Below the pieces are notes generated by a model, which saw nothing but the letters and a program-made list of their open reading frames with translations, did no database searches and was not told the DNA's origin. The position numbers and the translations under genes are program-made. DNA of 64,000 bases from Thalassospira lucentensis (GTDB lineage: Bacteria; Pseudomonadota; Alphaproteobacteria; Rhodospirillales; Thalassospiraceae), in assembly GCF_011806425.1 (NCBI RefSeq), contig NZ_JAATOV010000006.1:186001-250000 (forward strand), read 5' to 3'. Positions 34,309 through 42,810 of this stretch are shown one piece after another. Each line of letters opens with the position of its first letter. Positions within the stretch are counted from its first letter, which is position 1.

Positions 34309-37300
34309 TTAACGACCCAGGCTCCACCAACCGCGTTTCTTCGGCTTGGGTTTTTCATCCTTTGCCGGCTCGGCTGCGGGCGTTGGTGCCGGTGCAGAGG
34401 CCTGTGCCGCAACTGGCTCAGCCTTCGGCTCAGCGGCCTTCGGCGTTTCCGCTGGCTTATCTGCTTTGGCCGGAGCTTTTTCCTCTGCCTTTGGTGCCGG
34501 TGTGGCTTCCTTGGGGGCAGGGGCGGTTACTTCGGCCGGGGCAGAGGCTGGTGTTGCTGCTGCTGCGCTGGCTTCTGGTTTGCTGTCAGCGTCGGCTTTT
34601 GGTGCCGGACCCGTTTGGATCGGGATGTTTTTCACATCTGCGCGATCCGCGTTGTCATCCTTGTTGCCTTGACGGTCATTGCGATCACGACGGTTACGAC
34701 GGTTGTCGTTTCGGTCGCGACGATCCCGACGTGGGCGGGCAGGGGCCGGTGCGGTTGTGCTCCGGCTGCGTGCTTCGCGGACACCGTCCTGATCAAAGCT
34801 GTCCGCGTCCTGACCGTCGCTTTCGGCGTCGATCACCGTGTTTTCATTGGCACCGTCAGGTGCCTCATGATCACGGTTACGACGTGCGGCGGTCAATGCC
34901 GGATCATCATTTGGCGAACGGGTACGGTTGGCTTCAAAATCCTGACGGCGTGAACGACGGCGGCCACCACGTTTGCCGCGACGGCGGCGTTTGCGTTGGC
35001 TTTCTTCATCGTCATCATCGTCGTTATCGCCGTTTTGATCGGCAGTATCGTCAGCACCGGCATCGGTATTGGCGGTATCTTGCTGCGCGTCGTTACGGTC
35101 ATCACGATCATCGTTGCGACCACGACGGCGACGACGGCGACGGCGACGTTTGCCGCCCTGTTCATCGTCATCCTGCGAATTGTCTTTGGCCGATGCGCCG
35201 GAGTCTTCGTCGTCATCGTCCTCGACATCATCGGTATCAACCGGATTTTCAATCGCGGTCAGCGATACACTGTCGGTATTGAGAACAGCCGGGGTATCTT
35301 CGACCTCGTCACCTTTCTTCGCACGCGAACGTTCGATGCGGTGATCCGGTGAAATCAGGCTGTCATCACCAAAGATCATCACCGTAAAGCCATAGCGCTG
35401 CTCAATCTCGGCAAGCGTATCGCGTTTGCGGTTCAGGATATAAAGGGCGACTTCGCTTGCGACATGAACCGTAAGCGTACCCGACCGGCGGCGCATGCCT
35501 TCTTCTTCAAGAACACGCAGCAAGTGAAGGGCGGCACTTTCGACCGAGCGAACAAGGCCAACGCCACGGCAATGCTTACAAACTTCAAATGCGCTTTCAA
35601 CCAGCGACGGACGCAGGCGTTGACGCGACATTTCAAGCAAGCCAAACGGGCTGATGCGGCCAATCTGAAGACGGGCACGGTCATTGCGCATCGCTTCTTT
35701 AAGCTTGCGTTCAACAGCACCCTGATTGCGGTGGTCTTCCATGTCGATAAAATCGACAACGATCAGACCGGCCAGATCGCGCAGACGAAGCTGGCGTGCC
35801 AGTTCTTCTGCGGCTTCAAGGTTGGTCTTATAAGCGGTTTCTTCGATATTGCGTTCACGGGTCGAACGACCAGAGTTCACGTCAACCGCGACCAAGGCTT
35901 CGGTCGGGTTGATAACGATATACCCGCCAGATTTAAGCTGAACGACCGGGTTGAGCATGGCGTCAAGCTGGCTTTCCACTTGGAAACGGTGGAACAGCGG
36001 AACGCCCTGATCTTTGTATGGCTGCACACGTTTGGCATGTGACGGCATCAACATTTTCATGAAGTCTTTGGCGATCCGGTAACCTTCGTCACCTTCAACC
36101 AAAACTTCATCAACATCGCGTGCGTAAAGGTCACGGATAGACCGTTTGATCAGATCGGCTTCTTCATAAATCAGGCAAGGTGCCTGGCTTTGAAGTGTGG
36201 TCTCGCGGATGCGATCCCACAAACGCATCAGATAATCAAAGTCGCGTTTGATTTCGGCTTTGGTCCGTTCTGCACCAGCGGTACGAACGATCACAGCCAT
36301 GCCATCTGGAATTTCCAGCTCGGCGAGAATGGATTTCAGACGCTTACGATCTTGTGCATTGGTGATCTTGCGCGAAATGCCACCACCACGCGGGGTGTTT
36401 GGCATCAGAACGCAATAACGACCGGCCAGCGACAGGAAGGTCGAAAGAGCAGCACCCTTGTTGCCGCGCTCTTCCTTAACAACCTGTACCAAAAGGATCT
36501 GGCGGCGTTTGATGACTTCTTGGATCTTGTAGCGTTTCTGAAGCTGACGGCTGTGCGATTCCACAAACTCGTCGGCATCATCGCCGCCAATGTCTTCGAT
36601 GTCTTCTTCGACGGTTTTGGCATCGATTTCTGCAACCGCATTACCGTCAGCAGCGTCGTCATCAATGTCGACTGTCAGCTCGGTAATTTCGGCTGACATG
36701 GCCGCATTGCCACCCGTCGGGGTGTCATCGCCATCAGAACCGGAATTTGTGTCAGATGCGTTATCGTCGGACGAAGATGCATCATTCGCATCTGCCGTTG
36801 ACGCATCGGTCTCATCGGATTTTTTGCGACGATTGCGGGTGCGACGACGACGTGGCTTGGCGTCTTCTTCGTCGGTTCCATTAGTGGTGTTCTGCGCGCC
36901 GCCTGCCGAGGCAGGGATATCAGACGCGCCGGAATCGGAATTATCCGTGGCGTCGGCAGCGACTTCGTTGCTGTCGGTTGCCTCGTCCTTGTCTTTCGCG
37001 CGCGGTTTGCGGCGCGAACGAGAGCGCGTTGGTTTCTTTTCTTTTTTCGGGCTGTCTTCACTGTCGTCGGTAGTGTCTTCGACGACTTCGGCATCCTTGA
37101 CCGGGCGCGCATGACTTTGGGTCAATGCTTCACGGTCGGCAACCGGAATTTGATAATAATCGGAGTGGATTTCGCTAAAAGCAAGGAAACCATGGCGGTT
37201 TCCGCCATAGTCAACAAAGGCCGCCTGCAATGACGGTTCTACGCGCGTCACTTTCGCGAGATAGATGTTACCTTTGATCTGTTTCTTCGTCGAAGTTTCG

Positions 37301-37389
37301 ACGTCGTATTCTTCTAAGCGATTTCCGTTAATAACAACGACGCGGCTTTCTTCCGCGTGCGTTGCATCGATGAGCATGCGTTTAACCAT
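34309..37389 (-). CDS. rne: Ribonuclease E (Rne/Rng family)
   Basis: This 1026-residue endoribonuclease is the core of the RNA degradosome. The N-terminus (MVKRMLIDATHAEESRVVVINGNRLEEYDV) and S1 domain (GNIYLAKVTRVEPSLQAAFVDYGGNRHGFL) are split by a charged insertion at about residues 95-280 before the domain resumes at KRYKIQEVIKRRQILLVQVVKEERGNKGAALST. Catalytic Asp residues are in VAVDVNSGR and LIVVDFIDMEDHRN; the Zn-link is CKHC. The C-terminal 400 residues are disordered: Arg-rich RNA-binding tracts (GGKRRRRRRRRRGRNDD) and an acidic/Ala-Pro-Lys tail ending KKRGWWSLGR. The insertion is usual in alphaproteobacteria. A 650-bp upstream region suggests a long leader. Confidence 0.95.
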   Translation of the reverse strand: MVKRMLIDATHAEESRVVVINGNRLEEYDVETSTKKQIKGNIYLAKVTRVEPSLQAAFVDYGGNRHGFLAFSEIHSDYYQIPVADREALTQSHARPVKDAEVVEDTTDDSEDSPKKEKKPTRSRSRRKPRAKDKDEATDSNEVAADATDNSDSGASDIPASAGGAQNTTNGTDEEDAKPRRRRTRNRRKKSDETDASTADANDASSSDDNASDTNSGSDGDDTPTGGNAAMSAEITELTVDIDDDAADGNAVAEIDAKTVEEDIEDIGGDDADEFVESHSRQLQKRYKIQEVIKRRQILLVQVVKEERGNKGAALSTFLSLAGRYCVLMPNTPRGGGISRKITNAQDRKRLKSILAELEIPDGMAVIVRTAGAERTKAEIKRDFDYLMRLWDRIRETTLQSQAPCLIYEEADLIKRSIRDLYARDVDEVLVEGDEGYRIAKDFMKMLMPSHAKRVQPYKDQGVPLFHRFQVESQLDAMLNPVVQLKSGGYIVINPTEALVAVDVNSGRSTRERNIEETAYKTNLEAAEELARQLRLRDLAGLIVVDFIDMEDHRNQGAVERKLKEAMRNDRARLQIGRISPFGLLEMSRQRLRPSLVESAFEVCKHCRGVGLVRSVESAALHLLRVLEEEGMRRRSGTLTVHVASEVALYILNRKRDTLAEIEQRYGFTVMIFGDDSLISPDHRIERSRAKKGDEVEDTPAVLNTDSVSLTAIENPVDTDDVEDDDDEDSGASAKDNSQDDDEQGGKRRRRRRRRRGRNDDRDDRNDAQQDTANTDAGADDTADQNGDNDDDDDEESQRKRRRRGKRGGRRRSRRQDFEANRTRSPNDDPALTAARRNRDHEAPDGANENTVIDAESDGQDADSFDQDGVREARSRSTTAPAPARPRRDRRDRNDNRRNRRDRNDRQGNKDDNADRADVKNIPIQTGPAPKADADSKPEASAAAATPASAPAEVTAPAPKEATPAPKAEEKAPAKADKPAETPKAAEPKAEPVAAQASAPAPTPAAEPAKDEKPKPKKRGWWSLGR

Positions 37390-38037
37390 TCGGAACCTGT
37401 TCCTGGAGGCCCCGCCAGTTCAATGCCTAAAGCGTAGTTGTGCTGATATGCAAACAAACCGGCGTGACCGGAGGCGCCGTACGTTAAGTCCGCGATATGT
37501 CCTGTATGTCTCTGGTTCATCGCGTGTCGGCTGCTCTTCCGGTTCGGACCTGGTCTTGGTGTTAAAAAAAAACTTGGTTGCGTATTCTCGAGCGCGCCAA
37601 GACAGCCTTTTTTAGGAGGGCTCTATCGGGAGCGGGAATTGCCGCGTCACCGAGACACCGACCGTAAGAACTGCTCTAGTCGCGTCCTCAACTTGGTGGA
37701 TTTTTAGTGTCTTACCACAAAGCATTAGGAATCTCGGGAGCAACATATCTGGTTTATGCGTCTGCGACAAACAGTTTTGTTACATCCTATGTTGAGTTTT
37801 TAGTGTTTTGTTTAAAATCCCAAAGGATTTCCGCAGGATTTCGCGGCATGCTGCCAATGTCAGGCAAATCTATGAAAACGCGAAGTTTTTATCGGACGCT
37901 TTAAAAACATACTGTTCGCGAAAGCGTGATCACCAACTTGCTTAAACTCCGTCTTCGGTCAATTGCCCGTTAACCAACGCGTTGCTATAAGCGCTTATCA
38001 ATCGGCTCCAACCGCGCAAATGGGCTCAGCAGGATAA
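37390..38037. other. 648-bp intergenic region between divergent rne and amiC
   Basis: I see no convincing gene. The half next to rne is probably its 5' untranslated leader; RNase E commonly autoregulates through such leaders. It includes an A/T homopolymer (37564-37572) and a possible weak hairpin CCGG-TCACG-CCGG read on the minus strand near 37460. The amiC side is AT-rich and ends with AGGA just before the amiC start. A 65-codon open frame at 37707-37904 has no ribosome site or family resemblance. Confidence 0.5.
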
Positions 38038-39321
38038 ATGGCATCATCAGTAGTAAACGTGCAGTGCACGGCACAAAATGGACGATTAACTTACGCTGCT
38101 CGTAAAGTCGGGCAGGTGGTTACGCTGCTGTTTTTGTTCCTGTTTTCGCTTTATTTTGCCATGGGGACAGCGTTTGCTGACAGTGCAAAAGTGCTCGGCG
38201 CACGCCTTGGCGTTTATCCCGATTATACCCGTTTTGTGATCGATCTGGATCGGGATGTTGATTTTACGTATTTCCTGCTGCCTGACCCTTATCGCATCAT
38301 CATTGATCTACCTGAAATCGATTGGAGCGCGCCTCCCGGCAATGTCACATCGGGCGGCGGGCTTATTTCCGGATTGCGCTATGGCCTGTTTAAGCCGGGG
38401 ACCTTCCGCGTTGTCTTGGATGTCGCCAAACCATCCTTGGTGTCAAAGATTTTCGCGCTTCCCGCGTCGGGCGATAAACCGAACCGACTTGTCGTTGATT
38501 TAAAGCCAGCCAAGCGCGAAGCCTTTATGGAGGCCTCACGCGAAAGCATGGTGGCGTATTCCGCGCGCAGCCGTAACGATACCAGTGCCACCGAACAAAG
38601 TGCGGACGTGGCGGTGAAGTCCGGTCGCCCTGGGGATAACAAGCCCCTTATCGCGATTGATGCGGGTCATGGTGGCGTTGATCCCGGTGCAATCGGTGTC
38701 GACGGCGTTTACGAGAAAAACCTGACTTTGGCAGCGGCGCGGCAACTGGCCGATACCCTGACCGCATCAGGGCGCTATCGCGTGTTGTTAACGCGCGATA
38801 AGGACGTTTTTCTTAAACTGCGTCAGCGCGTTGAAATTGCGCGCAAAAACGGTGCTGATTTGTTCATATCGTTGCACGCCGATTCCATTGGTAATCCAAA
38901 ACATCGCGGTGCGTCGGTTTATACCTTGTCTGAAAATGCATCGGATAAAGAAGCCGCTGCTTTGGCATCAAAAGAAAACAAGGCCGACGTGATTGCCGGG
39001 GTGGATTTGTCTGAGGAAAATTCCTTGGTGCAAAGCATCCTGATCGATCTTGCACAGCGCGAAACCATGAATTTGTCGGCAACACTAGCGGCGAATATGG
39101 TCAGTGAATTGGCGCGGAACATTGAATTGCAACGCAGAACGCATCGGTTTGCCGGGTTTGCTGTTCTTAAGGCGCCAGATATTCCGTCAGCATTGTTTGA
39201 AATGGGCTATATCTCAAACGCAACGGACGCCAAGCTTCTGCAAAGCCCGGCACATCGCAAAAAGATTGCCGAGGCAATCATGCGTGCGATCGATATTTAC
39301 TTTGAGAAACACAAATTCTGA
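38038..39321 (+). CDS. amiC: N-acetylmuramoyl-L-alanine amidase (AmiC type)
   Basis: This 427-residue periplasmic amidase cleaves the bond between MurNAc and the peptide stem to split daughter cells. It has an N-terminal membrane/signal segment (VVTLLFLFLFSLYFAMGTAFADS, about 27-50), an AMIN domain at about 50-145 (septal targeting) and an Amidase_3 domain at about 205-425. The Zn ligands are in AIDAGHGGVDPGAIG, the Glu after YEKNLTL and SLHADS; the catalytic Glu is in SALFEMGYISN. AGGA lies only 3 bp before ATG 38038, a tight spacing. It precedes PBP1A in the gene order common to alphaproteobacteria. Confidence 0.92.
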   Translation: MASSVVNVQCTAQNGRLTYAARKVGQVVTLLFLFLFSLYFAMGTAFADSAKVLGARLGVYPDYTRFVIDLDRDVDFTYFLLPDPYRIIIDLPEIDWSAPPGNVTSGGGLISGLRYGLFKPGTFRVVLDVAKPSLVSKIFALPASGDKPNRLVVDLKPAKREAFMEASRESMVAYSARSRNDTSATEQSADVAVKSGRPGDNKPLIAIDAGHGGVDPGAIGVDGVYEKNLTLAAARQLADTLTASGRYRVLLTRDKDVFLKLRQRVEIARKNGADLFISLHADSIGNPKHRGASVYTLSENASDKEAAALASKENKADVIAGVDLSEENSLVQSILIDLAQRETMNLSATLAANMVSELARNIELQRRTHRFAGFAVLKAPDIPSALFEMGYISNATDAKLLQSPAHRKKIAEAIMRAIDIYFEKHKF

Positions 39322-39626
39322 TCGGTTCAACCGTTTCCGTCGTATGCAATCGCGATTGCAAAAGCCCAAAAGCAATACGTTTTGGGCTTTTTCTTTTGCC
39401 TGAATTCCCCAGTATTTTGCGGTATCATGGGGGCGGACGCGAAAAAATAACCGGTGGTAAGGTTCGTCACAACCTTGTCACTTTTCCACCAATATAATGT
39501 CGGCAAGTATGTGGGGATTCCCTTAACAGTGGCTTCGTCCTGTGGGATGATTGCATTTGGATAGATTGTGCACAATGATGCGCGATCTTTTCCATCAGGC
39601 CAACAACACGAAAAAGACCTGTTTAT
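39322..39626 (+). other. 305-bp intergenic region before PBP1A
   Basis: After the amiC terminator (39361-39390) the region holds a nested inverted repeat: GGTGG/CCACC outside AAGGTT-cgtcac-AACCTT (39453-39490). A TATAAT hexamer at 39493-39498 may be the -10 of the PBP1A promoter, but no good -35 is visible at the right distance. No gene is evident. Confidence 0.45.
39361..39390 (+). terminator. Intrinsic terminator after amiC
   Basis: AAAGCCCAAAA / TTTTGGGCTTT arms with an 8-nt loop are followed by TT. It lies 39 bp after the amiC stop. Confidence 0.85.
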
Positions 39627-42062
39627 ATGCGAATTTTAGCGATTATCTTCGGCTTTCTGTTTTTGATGGCGATTGCCGGGGTAGCCGGTATTGCCGGGAT
39701 TTTCTGGTACTATGGTCAGGATTTGCCTGACTATACCCAGCTTGAAGACTATGAGCCGGAGGTCATGACACGTGTCCATGCCGCCGATGGTGCATTGATT
39801 GCGGAATACGCCCGTGAAAAACGTGTGTTTGTTCCGATCACCGCCATCCCGCACAAGGTTATTGATGCCTTTGTCGCGGCCGAGGATAAGAACTTTTGGA
39901 CTCATCCGGGTATTGATTTCGCATCGGTCTTGCGTGCGGCTGTTACCAACGTGGTTAATTTGGGGACCGGGCGCCGTCCTGTTGGGGCCTCGACCATTAC
40001 GCAGCAGGTCGCAAAGAATTTCCTTTTGACCAACGAAGTTTCGTACGAGCGGAAAATTAAGGAAGCTATTCTTTCGTTCCGTATCGAACGCGCCTTCTCC
40101 AAGGAGCATATCCTTGAGCTGTATCTGAACGAAATTTACCTTGGCAGTGGCAGTTATGGCGTTGCCGCCGCGGCGTTGCGTTATTTCGATAAATCACTTG
40201 ATGAACTGAACATCGAAGAAGCCGCTTATCTTGGCGCCCTGCCAAAGGCACCATCCAATTACGATCCGGTCCGGAACCACGACGAAGCCAAAGCACGTCG
40301 TAATTGGGTCATCGGCCGGATGCTTGAAGAAAATTACATCACCGAGGCCGAAGCACAACAAGCGTGGGCAGCCCCGTTGATTGGTAAAACCCGTGAATCG
40401 GTTGATACCTATCAAGCTGATTTCTTCGCCGAGGAAGTCCGTCGCCAGCTGGTCGACCTTTACGGTGAAGGCATGCTGTATGATGGCGGTTTGTCTGTAC
40501 GATCCACCGTTGATCCGCGCATGCAGACGGTTGCGGATAAGGCCCTGTTCGAAGGATTGGTTGATTATGACCGCCGTCACGGCTGGCGCGGTCCAATCAC
40601 GACCATCGATCTTTCCGGTGATTGGCAGCAGAAATTACGTGAAGTCGAAACCCCAGCCGATATCCCGTGGGATAAAGCTGTGGTCCTGTCGACCGATGCC
40701 AGCGAAGCGGTCCTTGGATTTTCATCAGGCGATCAGGGGCGTATTCCCCTGCGTTTCCTGACTTGGGCGCGCCCATGGAAAAAAGGCCAGACATTGGGAC
40801 CAACCGTAAATAAGCCGTCGGATGTGATTAACGCGGGTGATGTTGTTTACGTGAAGCACTTTGCCGAACTGGATGGCGAGAAACTTCCGCCCAATACCTA
40901 TGGCCTGCGCCAAATCCCCAATGTGAATGGTGGCTTGGTGGCGATGGACCCGCATACCGGGCGTGTTTTGGCAATGTCGGGCGGGTTCTCGCATGATTTG
41001 TCGAAATTCAACCGTGCGACGCAGGCGCGTCGTCAACCGGGCTCATCATTTAAGCCGTTTGTGTATCTTGCGGCACTCGATGAGGGCTTTACCCCCTCGA
41101 CCCTCGTGCTTGACGCACCGTTTGTGATTGATCAGGGGCGGGGCCTTGGTAAATGGAAACCGGGTAACTACACCGGCAAGTTCTATGGCCCGTCGACTTT
41201 GCGTCTTGGTATTGAAAAGTCGCGAAACCTGATGACGGTGCGACTGGCGCAAACCATTGGCATGCCGATTGTTGCTGATTACGCAGAACGTTTTGGCATT
41301 GTCGATGACATGCCAGAAGTCCTGTCCATGTCGCTTGGCGCCGCCGAAACCACGGTCATGCGCCTTACGGCGGCATATGCCGAAATAGTCAATGGCGGTA
41401 AGAAAATCACCCCGACTTTGGTCGATCGCATTCAGGATCGCCGCGGTAAGGTGATTTACCGCCGGGATGAGCGCGATTGTGCGGAATGTCAAAACGTTGT
41501 GTTCCGCAATCAAATGCCGCCTGAATTGCCAGATAACCGTGAACAGCTCACAGATCCGGCCAGTGCGTTCCAGATGGTCCACATCATGGAAGGCGTTATT
41601 CAGCGGGGTACTGGTCGTAGCATTGCCGATCTTGGCTATCCGTTGGCCGGGAAAACCGGGACGACGAACGATTCCCGTGATGCTTGGTTTGTTGGCTTCT
41701 CGCCTGACCTTGCGGTTGGTGTGTATGTCGGCTTTGATGATAACCGCTCACTGGGGGATCACGAACAGGGCGCAAGTGCCGCAGCCCCGATCTGGAAGGA
41801 ATTCATGCGCGGTGCTCTTGCGGGCACCAAAGCCATTCCATTCCGGACGCCACCGGGCATTCGTATGGTCCGGGTTGAGGCCCGCACCGGTCTTCCAGCA
41901 CGCCCTGGCGATCAGGACGTGATTTGGGAGGCCTTTAAACCTGGCACAATTCCCGCTTCGAATGACAATGTCATTGATGGTGGGGATAACGAAACTACTG
42001 GCCTTGACGGCGGAACGACTGGCAATAGCGGATCGGTCCCGGGACCGGGCGGCATTTACTAA
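39627..42062 (+). CDS. Penicillin-binding protein 1A, bifunctional glycosyltransferase/transpeptidase
   Basis: This 811-residue class A PBP polymerises and cross-links peptidoglycan. It has an N-terminal membrane anchor (IIFGFLFLMAIAGVAGIAGIFWYYG) and a GT51 domain with AAEDKNFWTHPGID and RRPVGASTITQQVAKNFLL (about 88-140). An OB-like insert is followed by the transpeptidase with the Ser motif QPGSSFKPF, SRN (KSRNLMTV) and KTGTTND. The C-terminal tail is Gly/Thr/Asp-rich and disordered. Length fits alphaproteobacterial PBP1A. It lies between amiC and prfB, the usual order, but a phoD remnant separates it from prfB here. Confidence 0.95.
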   Translation: MRILAIIFGFLFLMAIAGVAGIAGIFWYYGQDLPDYTQLEDYEPEVMTRVHAADGALIAEYAREKRVFVPITAIPHKVIDAFVAAEDKNFWTHPGIDFASVLRAAVTNVVNLGTGRRPVGASTITQQVAKNFLLTNEVSYERKIKEAILSFRIERAFSKEHILELYLNEIYLGSGSYGVAAAALRYFDKSLDELNIEEAAYLGALPKAPSNYDPVRNHDEAKARRNWVIGRMLEENYITEAEAQQAWAAPLIGKTRESVDTYQADFFAEEVRRQLVDLYGEGMLYDGGLSVRSTVDPRMQTVADKALFEGLVDYDRRHGWRGPITTIDLSGDWQQKLREVETPADIPWDKAVVLSTDASEAVLGFSSGDQGRIPLRFLTWARPWKKGQTLGPTVNKPSDVINAGDVVYVKHFAELDGEKLPPNTYGLRQIPNVNGGLVAMDPHTGRVLAMSGGFSHDLSKFNRATQARRQPGSSFKPFVYLAALDEGFTPSTLVLDAPFVIDQGRGLGKWKPGNYTGKFYGPSTLRLGIEKSRNLMTVRLAQTIGMPIVADYAERFGIVDDMPEVLSMSLGAAETTVMRLTAAYAEIVNGGKKITPTLVDRIQDRRGKVIYRRDERDCAECQNVVFRNQMPPELPDNREQLTDPASAFQMVHIMEGVIQRGTGRSIADLGYPLAGKTGTTNDSRDAWFVGFSPDLAVGVYVGFDDNRSLGDHEQGASAAAPIWKEFMRGALAGTKAIPFRTPPGIRMVRVEARTGLPARPGDQDVIWEAFKPGTIPASNDNVIDGGDNETTGLDGGTTGNSGSVPGPGGIY

Positions 42063-42112
42063 TCGTTGCCAACCAAAGTCGCAGATTTGATTTTTGTGAC
42101 TGTTGATAGATG

Positions 42113-42143
42113 AAAAGCCGGATGTGAAAAACATCCGGCTTTT
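42113..42143 (+). terminator. Intrinsic terminator after PBP1A gene
   Basis: A perfect 13-bp stem AAAAGCCGGATGT / ACATCCGGCTTTT with a GAAAA loop is followed by TT and G. It lies 50 bp past the stop. Confidence 0.93.
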
Positions 42144-42241
42144 TTGTTTTCTGACACCTTTCACCCGAAAAATTAGGCGTTCATTTGGTGTGAAATTTTA
42201 AGGCGCAGTGTCACGAAACAGTGACATAACCATCAACGCGG

Positions 42242-42257
42242 TGACATCGCGATGTCA
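42242..42257. promoter_or_regulatory. 16-bp palindrome and TGACA repeats upstream of phoD remnant
   Basis: TGACATCG-CGATGTCA is a perfect palindrome. Copies of GTGACAT at 42221 and 42241, GTGTCAC at 42208 and TGTCAT at 42253 and 42266 crowd the same 65 bp. The TGTCA/C core resembles PhoB (Pho box) half-sites, which would suit a phosphatase gene, but the 11-bp direct-repeat spacing is not met. Confidence 0.4.
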
Positions 42258-42311
42258 TGTGAATTTGTCATGATGGACGGGATTTCAGTTCACGCCTTAA
42301 CGAGGTTCAAA

Positions 42312-42621
42312 ATGACGTTCCGTCTTTCCCGCCGAAAGTTTCAGACCACCACCGCAACAGCAGGTGCAGCGACGACCATGTGCGGTTTTTTCATGCCGTC
42401 AATTTCCCGTGCAGCTGATCGCCCGATGATCACGCATGGTGTGCAAAGTGGGGACGTGACCGCGAATACGGCGTGCCTATGGGGGGGGCGCCGACCGTGC
42501 ATCGCGTATGGTGAATGAAATTGCCACCACCGAAGGATTTAAAAATTCGGTACGCATTCCACATGTCGACGTTCTGCCAACTTGCGATTTTGCCGATGAA
42601 GAACTTTACACCGTCACACTT
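42312..42621 (+). pseudogene. phoD: Internally deleted and frameshifted phoD alkaline phosphatase remnant
   Basis: From ATG 42312 the frame encodes a Tat signal (LSRRKFQTTTATAGAATTMCGFFMP) and the start of the PhoD_N domain (ADRPMITHGVQSGDVTANTACLW). A run of eight Gs (42481-42488) then shifts the frame. The other frame continues the family with ADRASRMVNEIATTEGFKNSVRIPHVDVLPTCDF. At about 42590 the similarity jumps to what looks like a PhoD C-terminal end (DEELYTVTLDPV), so more than 1 kb of the middle (catalytic metal-binding domain) is missing. The product cannot be active. A terminator still follows at 42672. Confidence 0.8.
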
Positions 42622-42671
42622 GATCCGGTTTATAGCTGGTCGTTGATTTGTTGGCTTTGTCTTGGTTGCAG

Positions 42672-42698
42672 AACCCGGCACATTTCGCGTGCCGGGTT
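42672..42698 (+). terminator. Terminator behind phoD remnant
   Basis: A perfect 10-bp stem AACCCGGCAC / GTGCCGGGTT with a 7-nt loop runs into TTTGC. It is presumably the original phoD terminator, retained after the deletion. Confidence 0.85.
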
Positions 42699-42810
42699 TT
42701 TGCATGGTTGCAGGGGTTTCAAGTGGGACAAAAACTGTTATAAGCGCGGCCTACATAGCCATATGTCACGTATGGCCTAACGGAATTTCATATGAGTAAC
42801 GGAGACATCA

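Noticed and set aside
34310-34700. Low-complexity direct repeats as a possible tandem repeat array
   Set aside because: They encode the Ala/Pro/Lys tail of RNase E with irregular units, not a nucleotide-level array.
34740-35300. Long plus-strand open frames opposite the rne tail
   Set aside because: They mirror the repetitive Arg/Asp codons of the disordered RNase E C-terminus and have no start signals or family match.
37707-37904. 65-codon open frame between rne and amiC
   Set aside because: No Shine-Dalgarno, no family resemblance and AT-rich non-coding composition; probably chance.
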